From Fagopyrum homotropicum (Eukaryota > Streptophyta > Magnoliopsida > Caryophyllales > Polygonaceae): a stretch of DNA of 64,000 nucleotides. Made by a program: the position numbers and the translations under genes. Numbering within the stretch: position 1 is the first letter of the stretch; every line of letters begins with the position of its first letter. Positions 1-11,910 of this stretch are shown here, one piece after another. The notes beneath the pieces are model-generated. The model was not told the origin of the DNA. It saw only the letters and a program-made list of their open reading frames with translations, and did no database searches. The stretch covers positions 114,818,916-114,882,915 of the forward strand of contig BSWB01000001.1 in assembly GCA_033239125.1 (NCBI GenBank), given 5' to 3'.

Positions 1-1890
1 AGTTCCTCTCTAAATCTAACTCTCAGTACACACTCCTTCCCAAAAGATAACCAGTTGGAGGGTTGTTTCGTTCGTGCCCTGCGGTGACAGAAGAAGAGAT
101 GGCCACCTTAGAATCGGACCCTCCCACACTAGTGCAACAACTTACCTTCTGCAGTCATCAAAACCTTGGGTAAATGATCAATCATTCTCCCTTTATCTTG
201 GCTGCAGTTCAATCTTTAAACTATAGATAGAATAGGCATGTGTGTACTTAGGTTTTAAAATGTTTTAGTGTGGTGATTAGGAGAAATCGAACTAGAGAAG
301 TGACGAGTAGTAAGCGAGTTGTTGTAGCTTCCTAGAGTGTCCAAATTCTGACCATTAGATGACCTAGTGAAGTAGATCAGATTATCATATAAATTGAAGT
401 GAGAAACTCCCTTTAAAACTTCAGTTTTGAAAGTAAGAATGGCCATTGTTGTGAACCAATGTTAAAACGATTGGTTGAAGATCCACCGTTGAATTTTTAA
501 TAGATCATAGATAGATATACATAGTTTACCGTGTTAAAATTTGGGAACAAATGAACGGTCGGATTGAAAGTTATAGGGTCTCAAAGTGGAGTAGTTGAGC
601 TGTTTTTCCAGCAGAAAAATTTGACTAAGTATGGGAACAATTGTAGTGTTGTAGGCAACTTTAAAGATTTTTGTAGGAATAACGATTGAACAGTTTTAAG
701 AAATTATTTCTCCTATGAGTAGATTAGAGATTATAGATAAGTTAGAATTTTATTTTAGAATTTTTATAAGTTTATTTTAATTTTATATTTACAGCTGTAA
801 TTGGACTTTAGTGACTTTTCGGGAAATAGAAAATCGGTAGTTTTTATAGTTGTCACCTAAAATCATCCTAGGGAGTAGAATATGATTAGTTAGCCTTAAG
901 TAAGAATATAAGTACTTTTTACGGATTTTTGGAAGTCTCGGAACCAAGGGTAAAATAGTCAATTTACCTTAAATAAACACTGTAATAACTTCTGCACATT
1001 ATATCGTACATCTTAGGAGGTTTAGACTTCTAAGCATCCAAGGAAAAATGTTGACCCACGTGCCTTCTTTGACAGGCAACTGAGTTCCTGCAGCTACTGT
1101 TAGTGTTGTTAAGAGAGACGAGTTTTAATTCTGGTAAGTCCACTGACTTACTTAGCTAGCTTCTTGCATGTGTGTGATGCGTATGAGTGGTGTGTGATAG
1201 TTAAGATAAATAACAAAAACGCAATAGGCCGACTGTAGTATATTATAATTGACCCAAGTGTATGATAACGGGTCGTGACATCATCTACCTAGCTCTTGCG
1301 AGAGTCTAGGAGGTTCCCTGCGACCAGCCCAGTCCGGTAGACGGTCACATGCATTAGTACCATTCCGCGTTGGTAAACGGGGACAGGGGCGAGGTTTGGG
1401 AATCCCTCGTGTCACAAAATAAGTATCATTAGTAATGACGTATCACCTAATTAAAGATAATAAAAAGGAATGAGTGTTACATGCTGATTGCGTATGTTGT
1501 GTGTTTGTGCTTTTACCGTTATACTTATGCATAGAATGTTAGCTAACGGTTTTATACCGCTTGTAGATGCCTTGCAGGTTAGGGAGGCGATCGAGTGATC
1601 CGGCGGTAGTGGGCAGCCGGGGTTCCGTGCATTATAGGACGGGACTGTTATATTTTATTTTATGACTATTGAGACGGATGTGGGTATTTCTGGTTTTTGA
1701 GACTTGGCTGTATTGTTTTTGGAATTTGGATTCTTATTATTTCCGCTCATGTTAGAAAACTCTTTGTTTTGCCTTTTTATTTGTGCCGTGTTGTAAGGTC
1801 CAATGAAGTTGTTGCCAGGCTAAGGGCCGGGACCAATTGTGAGGTCCCAGCTCGTAGCATTTCGATTCCTCTAGGATTCGGGGTGTTACA
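1..1890 (+). repeat. 5' LTR of E1 (left part outside window)
   Basis: Positions 1-1890 match 8439-10328 nearly base for base, and the sequence ends in GGGTGTTACA just before the primer site. It is R/U5-like sequence with no credible gene. The 63-codon minus-strand frame at 255-446 recurs at 8693-8884 only because the LTR is duplicated. A GTAAGTCC..GACTTAC hairpin lies at about 1133-1153. Confidence 0.95.
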
Positions 1891-1893
1891 ATA

Positions 1894-1906
1894 TGGTATC
1901 AGAGCT
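1894..1906 (+). promoter_or_regulatory. Primer binding site of E1
   Basis: TGGTATCAGAGCT begins three bases after the LTR end. TGGTATCAGAGC is the usual plant retroelement primer site complementary to the 3' end of initiator tRNA-Met, where minus-strand cDNA synthesis begins. Confidence 0.9.
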
Positions 1907-2211
1907 CTAGGTTGGCAACAATGGCACTCGCCATCTTCAAAAAGGCCGAATAAACAAATAAACGGAAACCGCAAGGGTTCCGAACTTTTAAAATGAAATT
2001 TTTGTTTTCCAAACCATGAGCATAAACGGGTTGGGATAGAATGCACGGACCGCCACTACCTCCGCTAAACTCGATAGCATAGTTTATTGGACTTCTGTTA
2101 TGACTTGTAATTTTAGTAACTTTGTGACCTTTAGAAGTGACCTAAAGTAATAAGATAGTCATGTCCTTACTAGGAACTAAAGTAGTCTTATATTGATCAC
2201 GTCATTACCAG

Positions 2212-4119
2212 ATGGCACGTACGAGAGCGACAGCTTACGTTGGACGAGGAGAGGGCCGACCTCCCCTTCCTCCTGGAGCCCCAAGACAGGGACGTGTGGG
2301 CAGGCCTCAAAGGGGCCGAGGTCGAGGACGTGTCCCTGTTGTAGATCCGCCAGCTGCGGATGTACCTGCTGAGGAGGTGGCCGAGAGTATTGTTCCAGAG
2401 GTTAGGGATGAGACTGCTACTAGGTCCGGAGTACGGAGTGCAGGGCCTGCTGATTCTGGCCGCGTATCGATTGGAGCATCGGAGTATCGAGCTTATGTCC
2501 AGCAGGTGCAAGAGGCATACAGGGCCGGAGCACCACCTCCAGCACCGCCAGTGCCAGCTAGGTCAGCAGAGGTCTCTCAGAGGGTGACTCAGGTGGTAGT
2601 TCCACCGGTGGTAGCTGCACCAGTGAGAGCTGTCGAGGATGACCGAGTGAGAGACGAGTTGAGGGTACCGAGACCAGATGAATGGTTGAAGACATTCAAC
2701 CATCAGCGAGTTCCCACCTTCGACGGGAACGTTGGACTTGAGGTGGAACATTGGATCAGTCATGTGGAGTCCGCGCTAGAGGCGATTCGCTGCCTTGAGA
2801 GTCGTAAGGTGGAGCTGGTTCAGACATTGTTTAGGGACCAGGCACAGTACTGGTGGAGGACAGTGAGGGGTGGAGTGTCCCGATTTGAGCAGTTACTGAG
2901 TCTCGTGAGAGAGACCTTTTGTCCTACCTCACTGAGAAGGGACCGAGTGCAGGACTTCTTGGAGGCAGGTTTTGAGGATGTTCCGATAGCTGAGGCTATT
3001 AGGAAGTTCCGGGAGGAGCTGTCACTGTTGGGTCCTGATGCACCACCTGTGGACCATCACGTGTATCTGTTTTCCCGGAGATTGAGAGAGACTACCCGCT
3101 CTTATTTAGCAGGGTTCCGCTGTGATTTCTTAGCTGATTATCAGGATCGGGCTTCAGCGTATGAAAGGGACCGACTGGGTTACCGGAGAGCTATGCAGTC
3201 TGGAGGGTCAGACAAGAGACAGAGGACCGGACCAGTCAGCATTGGAGTAGGAGGGTCAGGTCATAGGCGTGGTCAGTCCCAGGGCCGTTCTAGTCACAAG
3301 GTGGCACTGCCGATGGGATCTAGAGTACGTCAGTGCTACAACTGTGGAGAGCAGGGACACATTAAGCCGGAGTGTAGGACGCCACCAGTTACATGTTTTA
3401 CTTGCGGCCAACTGGGCCACAGGGCTACCTTCTGCCGACAGGGCAAGGTAACATCACAGCAGGGGTCCTCACCTGCTGGTACCCCAGGAGGAGGACAGAG
3501 GCAGTCTCAGTATCAGGCTCGGGGTCAGCAGCAGCGGGCTCCGGGTCAGGCATATTCACAGGGTTCTGCTCAGATTCCAGCTAGAGGTAGAGGGCGTGGT
3601 GGAGGCACTTCAGAGACTAGGGGTACTCAGGCTCGAGTCTTTGAGTTGAGGAGTGCCGTAGAGCCAGCAGCGCCCGCAGCCACAGGTATTATCACGATTC
3701 ATGGCTTTCCAGTCCGAGTACTTATTGATACAGGTGCGACGCACTCTTTCATATATGATGATTGCATAGATAGGCTGACCTTAGATACCGTAGAGGGGGA
3801 ACCTTTCCTTATAAGGTTACCCGATGGGAGTAGGGTTCGTGGTACTCGGGAGATTCACGATTGTCCTATCCACTTGGGAGGTCGTGACTGGCTAGCCGAC
3901 TTTCACGTCATGCACTTAGTGCATGAAGAAGTCATACTTGGGATGGACTGGATGGACCGCCATAGAGTTGTTCTGGACGTCAGGAGGAGGACAGTGACGG
4001 TCACTACGGAGTCTGGGCAGGAGGAAGTCTTTCGAGGGTGGGACCTCGGAAAGATAGGGACAGTCATTAGTGCGGTCCGAGCCGCAAAGCTCATAGGTCA
4101 GGGATGTGAGGCCTTCTAG
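2212..4119 (+). pseudogene. gag-pol: E1 gag and protease part of the gag-pol frame, ended by an amber codon
   Basis: This 635-residue frame holds the capsid/nucleocapsid region and aspartic protease. Its start at 2212 follows the leader directly. A basic N-terminus (about residues 1-40) is followed by a retrotransposon gag domain (about 155-320). Two CCHC zinc knuckles follow, starting at C375 (CYNCGEQGHIKPEC) and about residue 395 (CFTCGQLGHRATFC); these bind nucleic acid. A Gln/Gly/Arg-rich linker leads to the protease with LIDTGATHSF, catalytic Asp506. The TAG at 4117-4119 falls where E4 has Cys and E5 has Leu, and the same frame continues at 4120. The family normally makes one polyprotein, so this is a premature stop and not a gene boundary. 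Confidence 0.9.
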
Positions 4120-5940
4120 TGTTACGCCATGAAGGAGGAGACGAGTTCATCATTAGCAGAGATCCCGGTAGCTTGTGAGTTCGAGGATGTCTTTGGCGAG
4201 CCGCCTGGCTTACCACCACAGAGGAGCGTAGATTTTGGGATTGAGTTGGAGCCCGGCACGAGGCCGATCTCCAAGGCTCCATACCGTATGGCACTAGTCG
4301 AGATGCTTGAGCTTAAGAAGCAACTTGAGGAGTTGTCAGAGAAGGGTTTCATCCGACCTAGTGTGTCTCCCTGGGGTGCACCAGTCCTCTTCGTCAGGAA
4401 GAAGGACGGATCCATGAGGCTTTGTATCGACTATCGAGAGTTGAACAAAGTCACCGTCAAGAATAAGTACCCGCTGCCGCGTATTGATGATTTGTTGGAT
4501 CAGTTACAAGGAGCTACGGTGTTTTCACGTATTGACTTGAGGTCAGGATACTACCAGCTGAGAGTGCGGGAAGAGGACATACCAAAGACAGCATTTCGGA
4601 CCAGATACGGTCATTATGAGTTCGTGGTGATGCCTTTCAGGCTCACCAATGCTCCTACTGTCTTCATGGAGTTGATGAATGGCATCTTCATTGACTTCTT
4701 AGATCAGTTTGTGGTAGTTTTCATCGACGACATCTTAGTGTACTCCCGGAGTAGAGAGGAGCACGCCGGACACCTGAGGACGGTGTTGCGGGTTTTACAA
4801 GATAGAGAGCTTTATGCTAAACTCTCTAAGTGTGAGTTCTGGATGTCTGAGCTTGCCTTCCTTGGCCACATTGTCTCTGCCGAAGGAGTCAAGGTGGACC
4901 CGGCGAAGATAGAGTCAGTTGCATCATGGCCGCCCCCTAAGACGGTCAAGGAGGTACGCAGTTTTCTAGGTCTGGCCGGTTACTACCGTAGGTTTGTGAA
5001 GGGTTTTTCTGTGATTGCCAGACCACTTACTTCCTTGTTAAGGAAGTCCATCAGATTTGCATGGACCGAGCCCTGTCAGCGGAGCTTTGAGGAGCTGAAG
5101 GAGAGATTGACTTCTGCTCCGGTACTAGCACAGCCAGAGGGCGTTGAGGACTTCGTCGTTTACAGTGATGCATCCAAGATGGGCTTGGGATGCGTCCAGA
5201 TGCAGAGGGGTAGGGTCATTGCGTATGCGTCTCGACAGCTGAAGACGTATGAGGAGAATTACCCTACTCATGACCTTGAGCTAGCTGCAGTTATTCACGC
5301 CTTGAAGATCTGGCGTCATTACCTCTACGGGGCCACCTGTCAGATCTTTACAGACCACAAGAGTCTGAAGTACATATTCACTCAGCGGGAGTTGAATAAC
5401 CGCCAGAGGAGATGGCTAGAGCTTATTAAGGACTTTGACTTAGAGATCCTTTATCATCCGGGGAAGGCGAATGTGGTCGCCGATGCCCTTAGTAGGAGGA
5501 CACATCGCGAGGCTGCGATTGCTAGATTGACTGTTCAGACCCAATTGCAGAGAGATTTGATTTGGTTGGAGGTAGACATCCGGTTTCCTGATACTGACGG
5601 GCTTTTGTCGGCATTAGAGGTTTCACCGGATCTGACGGAAGAGATCCGGCAGAAACAGGAGGGTTGTCTAGCACTGACGAGGATCAGGGAGAGAATGTCC
5701 AGAGGGGAGGCACCACAGTTTATGGTGGGTGCAGATGGGATTTTGAGGCGCCAGGAGCGCATATGTGTACCCTCTGACAGAGAGTTGAGGCAGTGTATAC
5801 TGCAGGAGGCCCATTCTACACCTTACTCCGTCCACCCCGGCGCGAGTAAGATGTATCAGGATATACGACGATCTTATTGGTGGGGCAGGCTCAAGCCCGA
5901 CGTGGCTAGATATGTAGCCCAGTGTGCGACCTGTCAGTAG
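4120..5940 (+). pseudogene. gag-pol: E1 reverse transcriptase-RNase H-integrase zinc finger part
   Basis: This is the same reading frame as gag. The reverse transcriptase has the VVFIDD active site (Asp pair at 4726-4731) and the usual fingers and palm motifs. RNase H follows (YSDASKMGLGC through TDHKSLKYIF and NVVADALSR), then the HHCC zinc finger of integrase ending CATC. Two defects are visible. The usual PFG motif reads PFR (AGG at 4639-4641), and the frame ends at TAG 5938-5940 where the family has a second Gln (CAG to TAG, a C-to-T change). The first ATG after the gag stop is at 4129, but translation starting there is not expected in this family. Confidence 0.88.
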
Positions 5941-7113
5941 GTCAAGATTGAGCACCACAGGCCCGGAGGAGAGCTCCAACCACTTCCAATTCCCCAGTGG
6001 AAGTGGGAGGACATTTCCATGGACTTCATTACTGGCCTAAGGTTGAGTAGAGGCTTTGATGCGATATGGGTTGTAGTGGATCGGTTGACGAAGACGGCAC
6101 GATTCATTCCTATTAAGGAAACGTGGCCGGTGTCTCGTTTAGCCGAGGAGTTTACCCGACAGATTGTGAGGTTCCACGGAGTGCCGAGGACGGTCATTTC
6201 AGATAGGGATGGGCGTTTTACCTCGAGGTTCTGGCAGCAGGTACATGCCGCCTTAGGGACGAGCTTACAGTTCACCACGGTATACCATCCTCAGACGGAC
6301 GGGCAGTCTGAGAGGACTATTCAGACCCTTGAGGACATGTTGAGGGCGTGTGTGCTTGATTGGGGGCAGGTATGGCCCGACCACCTCCCTTTGGTGGAGT
6401 TTTCTTATAACAATAGTTGGCACGCGACTATTGGGATGGCTTCTTACGAGGCACTATATGGGCGGAGGTGTCGTACACCTCTATGTTGGGATGAGCCTGG
6501 GAGGATGAGTGGGGTAGCACCCGAACAGGTGCAGGATGAGATGGCTCGGGTAGCATTGATCCGAGAGCGGATGTTGACCGCACAAAGCCGTCAGAGATCT
6601 TATGCTGATAAGAGGCGCAGGCCTCTGGAGTTCAGGGTTGGCGCCCAAGTATGGTTGAAGGTGTCACCGATGAGGGGTGTTCGACGCTTCGGCATTAAAG
6701 GGAAGTTGAGTCCCCGATATGTCGGGCCCTTTGAGATCCTAGAGCGGATAGGAGAGGTGGCTTATAGATTGGCATTGCCACCCCGATTGGAGGGAGTCCA
6801 TCCAGTCTTCCATGTATCTCAGTTGAGAGAGTATGTGCATGACCCGAGACACATAGTGAGCCATGACGACCTAGTGGTCGAGCCGGATCATACATTTCCC
6901 AAGCACCCGATAGCAGTTTTGGAGAGAGGTATGAGACGCCTTCGATCGAAAGTAATACCCATGTTGAGAGTACAGTGGTCAAGACGAGGGATTGATGAGG
7001 CCACTTGGGAGACGGAGGATAGTATCCGGCGGAACTATCCCGAGTTTTATGCGGATCTAGAGACGTCTATAGGACCGTCAGGTAGTTCTACATCCTTGTT
7101 TGGTTACTTTTAG
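5941..7113 (+). pseudogene. gag-pol: E1 integrase core and chromodomain
   Basis: The frame continues past the amber codon to a stop at 7111-7113. The integrase DDE residues are Asp in MDF at 6022, Asp in SDRD at 6202 and Glu at 6310. A GPY/F-type module (KGKLSPRYVGPF) precedes a C-terminal chromodomain (about 6850-7050, with PIAVLERGMRRLR and WETEDSIRRNYP). In chromoviruses this domain guides integration to heterochromatin. All key residues appear present, so the only clear lesions in the frame are the two amber codons and the PFR change. Confidence 0.88.
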
Positions 7114-7429
7114 TGATTGTATGTGTGATATGTTTGATGTGCTTGAGTGTGAACCATATGTGTCTTGATGTGGTAACTTGTTAGTCATAGGGCTCACTTA
7201 CATTTCATGATCTTGGGAACTACCCTAAGTTTCGGGACGAAACTTATTTTCGAGGGGGATCTGATGTAACGACCATTTTTTTTTCGTTACGCTTTGATAA
7301 GGTTAGAGAAGTTAGAAAAGGAAACTAAATTCTAGTGAGAATAGGACATACCAGTTTATTTATGGAAGTCGTTTAATTAAATACCTTGTCCTAAGTTTCG
7401 GGACAAAACTTATTTTAAGGGGGTACTGA
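7114..7429 (+). other. E1 3' untranslated region with two polypurine tract/LTR-start modules
   Basis: After the stop there is about 115 bp of AT-rich leader. Then a module of the form AAGTTTCGGGAC..purine tract..TGATGTAA occurs twice. The first is near 7218-7270, where an LTR-like start TGTAACGACC follows. The second is at 7390-7440, where the real 3' LTR starts at 7430. About 170 bp between them resemble the beginning of another LTR subfamily. Confidence 0.75.
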
Positions 7430-7513
7430 TGTAATATCCGGAATTTTTATTCCGTCTAATTCCGCCGTTGACGGTTTCCCATTCTATCTAGTATCTCTCC
7501 CTTCACAAATTTC

Positions 7514-7726
7514 ATTATTTTATGTAGAATTTAATTCACATAAAATGATAAAATTATATCAAACTCTAATCCTTAGAATTATCTATTATTTTATGTAGAA
7601 GTTAATTCACATAAAATGATAAAATTATATCAAACTCTAACCCTTATAACTATCTATTATTTTATGTAGAATTTAATTCACATAAAATGATAGATTTATA
7701 TCAAACCCTAGTTATTATAATTCATT
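7514..7726 (+). repeat. 71-bp tandem repeat, three copies, in U3 of the E1 LTR
   Basis: Units start at 7514, 7585 and 7656 with ATTATTTTATGTAGAA. Each contains a self-complementary pair (ATTTTATGTAGAA and TTCACATAAAAT), so each copy could form a small hairpin. Confidence 0.9.
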
Positions 7727-7736
7727 CTTATTGAGG

Positions 7737-7850
7737 ACAAGCTGTGACGAGCTCATGACAAGCTGTGACGAGGCCATGACTAAGCTGAGACGAGATCATG
7801 ACTAAGCTGAGACGAGATCATGACAAGCTGTGACGAGTTTTGACAGATTT
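7737..7850 (+). repeat. Roughly 21-bp tandem repeat, about five copies
   Basis: Variants of CATGACAAGCTGTGACGAG and CATGACTAAGCTGAGACGAG are repeated in U3 of the E1 3' LTR. The repeats are irregular in length and were probably made by slippage. Such U3 arrays can act as enhancers, but nothing here proves that. Confidence 0.8.
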
Positions 7851-10328
7851 TTGACAAGTAATTCAGCCCACCTTTCTTGCATGCTTCAGCCCACGTTTTT
7901 ACCTTAAACAGCCCAGTTTGCTTACCCATAATAGCCTCAGCTGGCCTTTGTAAACTACAGCAGCCCAGCATACTTCTCAGCCCACAATAGCCTCAGCTGG
8001 CCTTTGCAATCCACAGCAGCCCAGCACCCCTCGTAGTCCACAACAGCCCAGCAACCTTCCTAGCCCACAGCAGCCAGCAAATTCGTTCAGCAGGAGGTGC
8101 AACAGCCGACCTTCTCTTTCCTTCTCTCCACTTTGTAACAGCTGCATAAATGAGATAATTAATGAGATAATTAAGGAGCTGCAACAGCCTATATTCACGC
8201 CTGAAGAGAGGAACTGCAACGCTTCTGTGCTCCACATTCACGCTCCTCATTCACACTGCACTTGCCTGAATTCTGCACACATTCAGCAACGTTTTAACCA
8301 CAGGAAATTGCAAGGAAAAGAGCCAGCAGAGGGGAGAAATACAACTGCTCGTCTATCTAGTTCCGGGGTTGTTCGTTGCAGAAACCTCGCCAACAGCCGG
8401 AGTAGTATAAGTGATTTCATTCAGCCCTTCTACACTCAAGTTCCTCTCTAAATCTAACTCTCAGTACACACTCCTTCCCAGAAGATAACCAGTTGGAGGG
8501 TTGTTTTGTTCGTGCCCTGCGGTGACAGAAGAAGAGACGGCCACCTTAGAATCGGACCCTCCCACACTAGTGCAACAACTTACCTTCTGCAGTCATCAAA
8601 ACCTTGGGTAAATGATCAATCATTCTCCCTTTATCTTGGCTGCAGTTCAATCTTTAAACTATAGATGAAATAGGCATGTGTGTACTTAGGTTTTAAAATA
8701 TTTTAGTGTGGTGATTAGGAGAAATCGAACTAGAGAAGTGACGAGTAGTAAGCGAGTTGTTGTAGCATCCTAGAGTGTCCAAATTCTGACCATTAGATGA
8801 CCTAGTGAAGTAGATCAGATTATCATATAAATTCAAGTGAGAAACTCCCTTTAAAACTTCAGTTTTGAAAGTAAGAATGGCCACTGTTGTGAACCAATGT
8901 TAAAATGATTGGTTGAAGATCCACCGTTTAATTTTTAATAGATCATAGATAGATATACATAGTTTACCGTGTTAAAATTTGGGAACAAATGAACGGTCGG
9001 ATTGAAAGTTATAGGGTCTCAAAGTGGAGTAGTTGAGCTGTTTTTCCAGCAGAAAATTTTGACTAAGTATGGGAACAATTGTAGTGTTGTAGGCAACTTT
9101 AAAGATTTTTGTAGGAATAACGATTGAACAGTTTTAAGAAATTATTTCTCCTATGAGTAGATTAGAGATTATAGATAAGTTAGAATTTTATTTTAGAATT
9201 TTTATAAGTTTATTTTAATTTTATATTTACAGCTGTAATTGGACTTTAGTGACTTTTCGGGAAATAGAAAATCGGTAGTTTTTATAGTTGTCACCTAAAA
9301 TCATCCTAGGGAGTAGAATATGATTAGTTAGCCTTAAGTAAGAATATAAGTACTTTTTACGGATTTTTGGAAGTCTCGGAACCAAGGGTAAAATAGTCAA
9401 TTTACCTTAAATAAACACTGTAATAACTTCTGCACATAGAATCGTACATCTTAGGAGTTTTAGACTTCTAAGCATCCAAGGAAAAATGTTGACCCACGTG
9501 CCTCCTTTGACAGGCAACTGAGTTCCTGCAGCTACTGTTAGTGTTGTTAAGAGAGACGAGTTTTAATTCTGGTAAGTCCACTGACTTACTTAGCTAGCTT
9601 CTTGCATGTGTGTGATGCGTATGAGTGGTGTGTGATAGTTAAGATAAATAACAAAAACGCAATAGGCCGACTGTAGTATATTATAATTGACCCAAGTGTA
9701 TGATAACGGGTCGTGACATCATCTGCCTAGCTCTTGCGAGAGTCTAGGAGGTTCCCTGCGACCAGCCCAGTCCGGTAGACGGTCACATGCATTAGTACCA
9801 TTCCGCGTTGGTAAACGGGGACAGGGGCGAGGTTTGGGAATCCCTCGTGTCACAAAATAAGTATCATTAGTAATGACGTATCACCTAATTAAAGATAATA
9901 AAAAGGAATGAGTGCTACATGCTGATTGCGTATGTTGTGTGTTTGTGCTTTTACCGTTATACTTATGCATAGAATGTTAGCTAACGGTTTTATACCGCTT
10001 GTAGATGTCTTGCAGGTTAGGGAGGCGATCGAGTGATCCGGCGGTAGTAGGCAGCCGGGGTTCCGTGCATTATAGGACGGGACTGTTATATTTTATTTTA
10101 TGACTATTGAGACGGATGTGGGTATTTCTGGTTTTTGAGACTTGGCTGTATTGTTTTCGGAATTTGGATTCTTATTATTTCTGCTCATGTTATAAAACTC
10201 TTTGTTTTGCCTTTTTATTTGTGCCGTGTTGTAAGGTCCGATGAAGTTGTTGCCAGGCTAAGGGCCGGGACCCATTGTGAGGTCCCAGCTCGTAGCATTT
10301 CGAGTCCTCTAGGATTCGGGGTGTTACA

Positions 10329-11401
10329 AAACCTCTCAAGGTATCATCTAATCAACATCCCTCAATCTCAATTCTAATTCTAATTTAATTAATTAACCTT
10401 TAATTAATTAAATTAACGTTCATCACAATAACGTTTTGCCTGCAGGTAATTTCTAAACCGACCAATCATTGAATTTCATCAAACAAACAACCCATACCTT
10501 AGAATAATATAACAAGTATAATGGAATTTCCAATTATCCATTTTGACAAGCCTAAGGTCAATATAGGTCAAATCGTAATCCGGAAAATTAATAAATTCAT
10601 AACTTATTCGTTACTAACCCGACTGACGATCTAAAAGAAGATTCGGAATCACAACAACGCAGGCTACGCTCGGACAACATCAAATTCATAGGAATCGGAG
10701 CAGCGGAACCGGCCTAGTGACATATATGATCAACCAGGCCTTCAATTGCTCGAAAACGCAGAAACACGGTACCAGATTGAAGAGAATGAAGAAAGGAATC
10801 CAAAAACTCAAACGAATTTGAAATCGGATTAGAAACGGGGTGTATATTTGAGTTTGAAGGTTGAGAGAAATCAGAGCTTTTACGAAGAAACGTGAAAGGA
10901 AATGAATTAATAAACGATTTTTCGCTACTTATAGCGAAGACGATAACCGATCCAAATGCGGGTTGAACCCCCTTCTCCAAACTTCTCGAAATTGGAATAA
11001 AAAATTTGGAATATTTTAGGGATATTATTCCGCAACTACCTCAGAAAACGCGTATTCCTAAGCTGTCTTTCTTAGCCGCTAAGAAACAAAATAGCGACAC
11101 TTTTAGTTGTTTTGTTTTTCTATGTTATTTCATATCTAGGACATTTCCGATGTCCTAATCATTTCTCTTACCTTCATTTTTATTAATTGAAACTCCCAAA
11201 TGCTCCAAATAATATCGGAGGGGAAAAATAATTACTTAGGGGAAAAAGTGAGAAACTTCACACAAATCCAAAGTTACGTCAGGAACATAACGGTGGGACT
11301 CATACTCATCACTTACGCAATCTTCGCGAGTTATGTGTCAATAAATATCAAAGATTAAATTAATCAACATTAATTAGAATTCAAAAATCCTAACTCTTAC
11401 A
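10329..11401 (-). repeat. E2 LTR fragment (minus strand), interrupted by E1
   Basis: The reverse complement matches the left part of the E4 LTR (49081-50190 or so). It includes the TGTAAGAG start (here at 11401), the region before the (AT)n tract, and the TTGTCAAAATGGATAATT block. It stops at 10328, where E1 begins, so the rest should lie left of the window. The neighbouring polypurine tract shows it is the 3' LTR of a minus-strand element. Confidence 0.82.
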
Positions 11402-11910
11402 TCACACACCCCTTAAGAAAAAGTTTCGTCCCGAAACATGAAAATTTCTCAAATCCTCTCGGACCCACACGCCGAAGTATAAACACTTTTCTATCGGAGG
11501 TATCACATCTCCGTTATAAGTATCAACCTATATCACTCTATCACCTCAAAACACAGCATGGATGAATCATCTACTCCAACTACATGATCACTGCACTATC
11601 CAATGGCATAAAGGAATACCATCTCTAACCAACCCATAACCACATCACAATGGCATGGAGGAATACTACATGATCACTACACTATCCAATGGTATAGAGG
11701 AATTCCATCTCTAACCAACCTATAACCACATCAAAATGGCATAGAGGAAAACCATCTCTAGCCAAACCCTACTCATAACACAAGGGTGTTGAGGAAAACC
11801 GTCTCTAGCCAAACTATGTCCATAAAACAATAGCATGGAGGAATAACCATCTCTAGCTAAGCCCTAATCACAACTCAATAGCATGGAGGAACCATCTCCA
11901 GCTTCGGGCT
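11402..11910 (-). repeat. E2 polypurine tract and 3' UTR with roughly 50-bp tandem repeats
   Basis: On the minus strand this is the sequence just upstream of the E2 3' LTR: a tract near 11403-11420, then about seven diverged copies of a unit containing GGAGATGGTTTTCCTCC. The same array occurs on the plus strand in E4 (48661-48950). No coding sequence is seen. It is interrupted at 11910 by E3. Confidence 0.75.

Larger units (their letters stand above)
1..10328 (+). mobile_element. E1: Tekay-type Ty3/gypsy chromovirus, nearly complete
   Basis: The order is LTR, tRNA-Met-type primer site, gag-protease-RT-RNase H-integrase-chromodomain, polypurine tract, LTR. The 5' LTR is cut by the window edge, so the target-site duplication cannot be checked. 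By eye the two LTR copies differ at roughly 25 positions over 1,890 aligned bases with almost no net length change, which suggests a recent insertion. The domain order and C-terminal chromodomain place it among chromoviruses, and the long LTR and TGTAA..TTACA ends fit the Tekay/Del group. Its right end abuts an LTR of E2, so E1 appears to have inserted into that older minus-strand LTR. The region from 1907 to 2211 is untranslated leader. Confidence 0.93.
7430..10328 (+). repeat. 3' LTR of E1, complete, 2,899 bp
   Basis: It begins TGTAATATCC after the second polypurine tract and ends GGGTGTTACA, so the termini are inverted (TGTAA/TTACA). The U3 part holds a 71-bp triplication, a roughly 21-bp tandem repeat, and a CAGCCCA-rich stretch (about 7860-8080) in which a unit near AATAGCCTCAGCTGGCC occurs twice. 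A possible TATA-like TATAA lies at 8406-8410, close to where the 5' copy enters the window. No gene is visible in it. Confidence 0.93.

Noticed and set aside
1697..1996. Small plus-strand frame with a hydrophobic N-terminus overlapping the LTR end and primer site
   Set aside because: A similar frame at 10135-10377 exists only because the LTR is duplicated. It spans the primer site and has no family signature.
4129..5940. Treating 4129-5940 and 6019-7113 of E1 as separate genes with their own starts
   Set aside because: Both lie in the gag frame and are separated only by single TAG codons in the middle of conserved regions.
7514..7850. Regular repeats considered as a CRISPR array
   Set aside because: The units are directly adjacent without unique spacers, in a plant LTR; this is a tandem repeat.
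7977..8250. Minus-strand frames rich in Leu-Leu-Gly-Cys-Cys repeats
   Set aside because: They lie on the antisense of the CAGCCCA repeat zone of the E1 LTR and reflect its periodicity.
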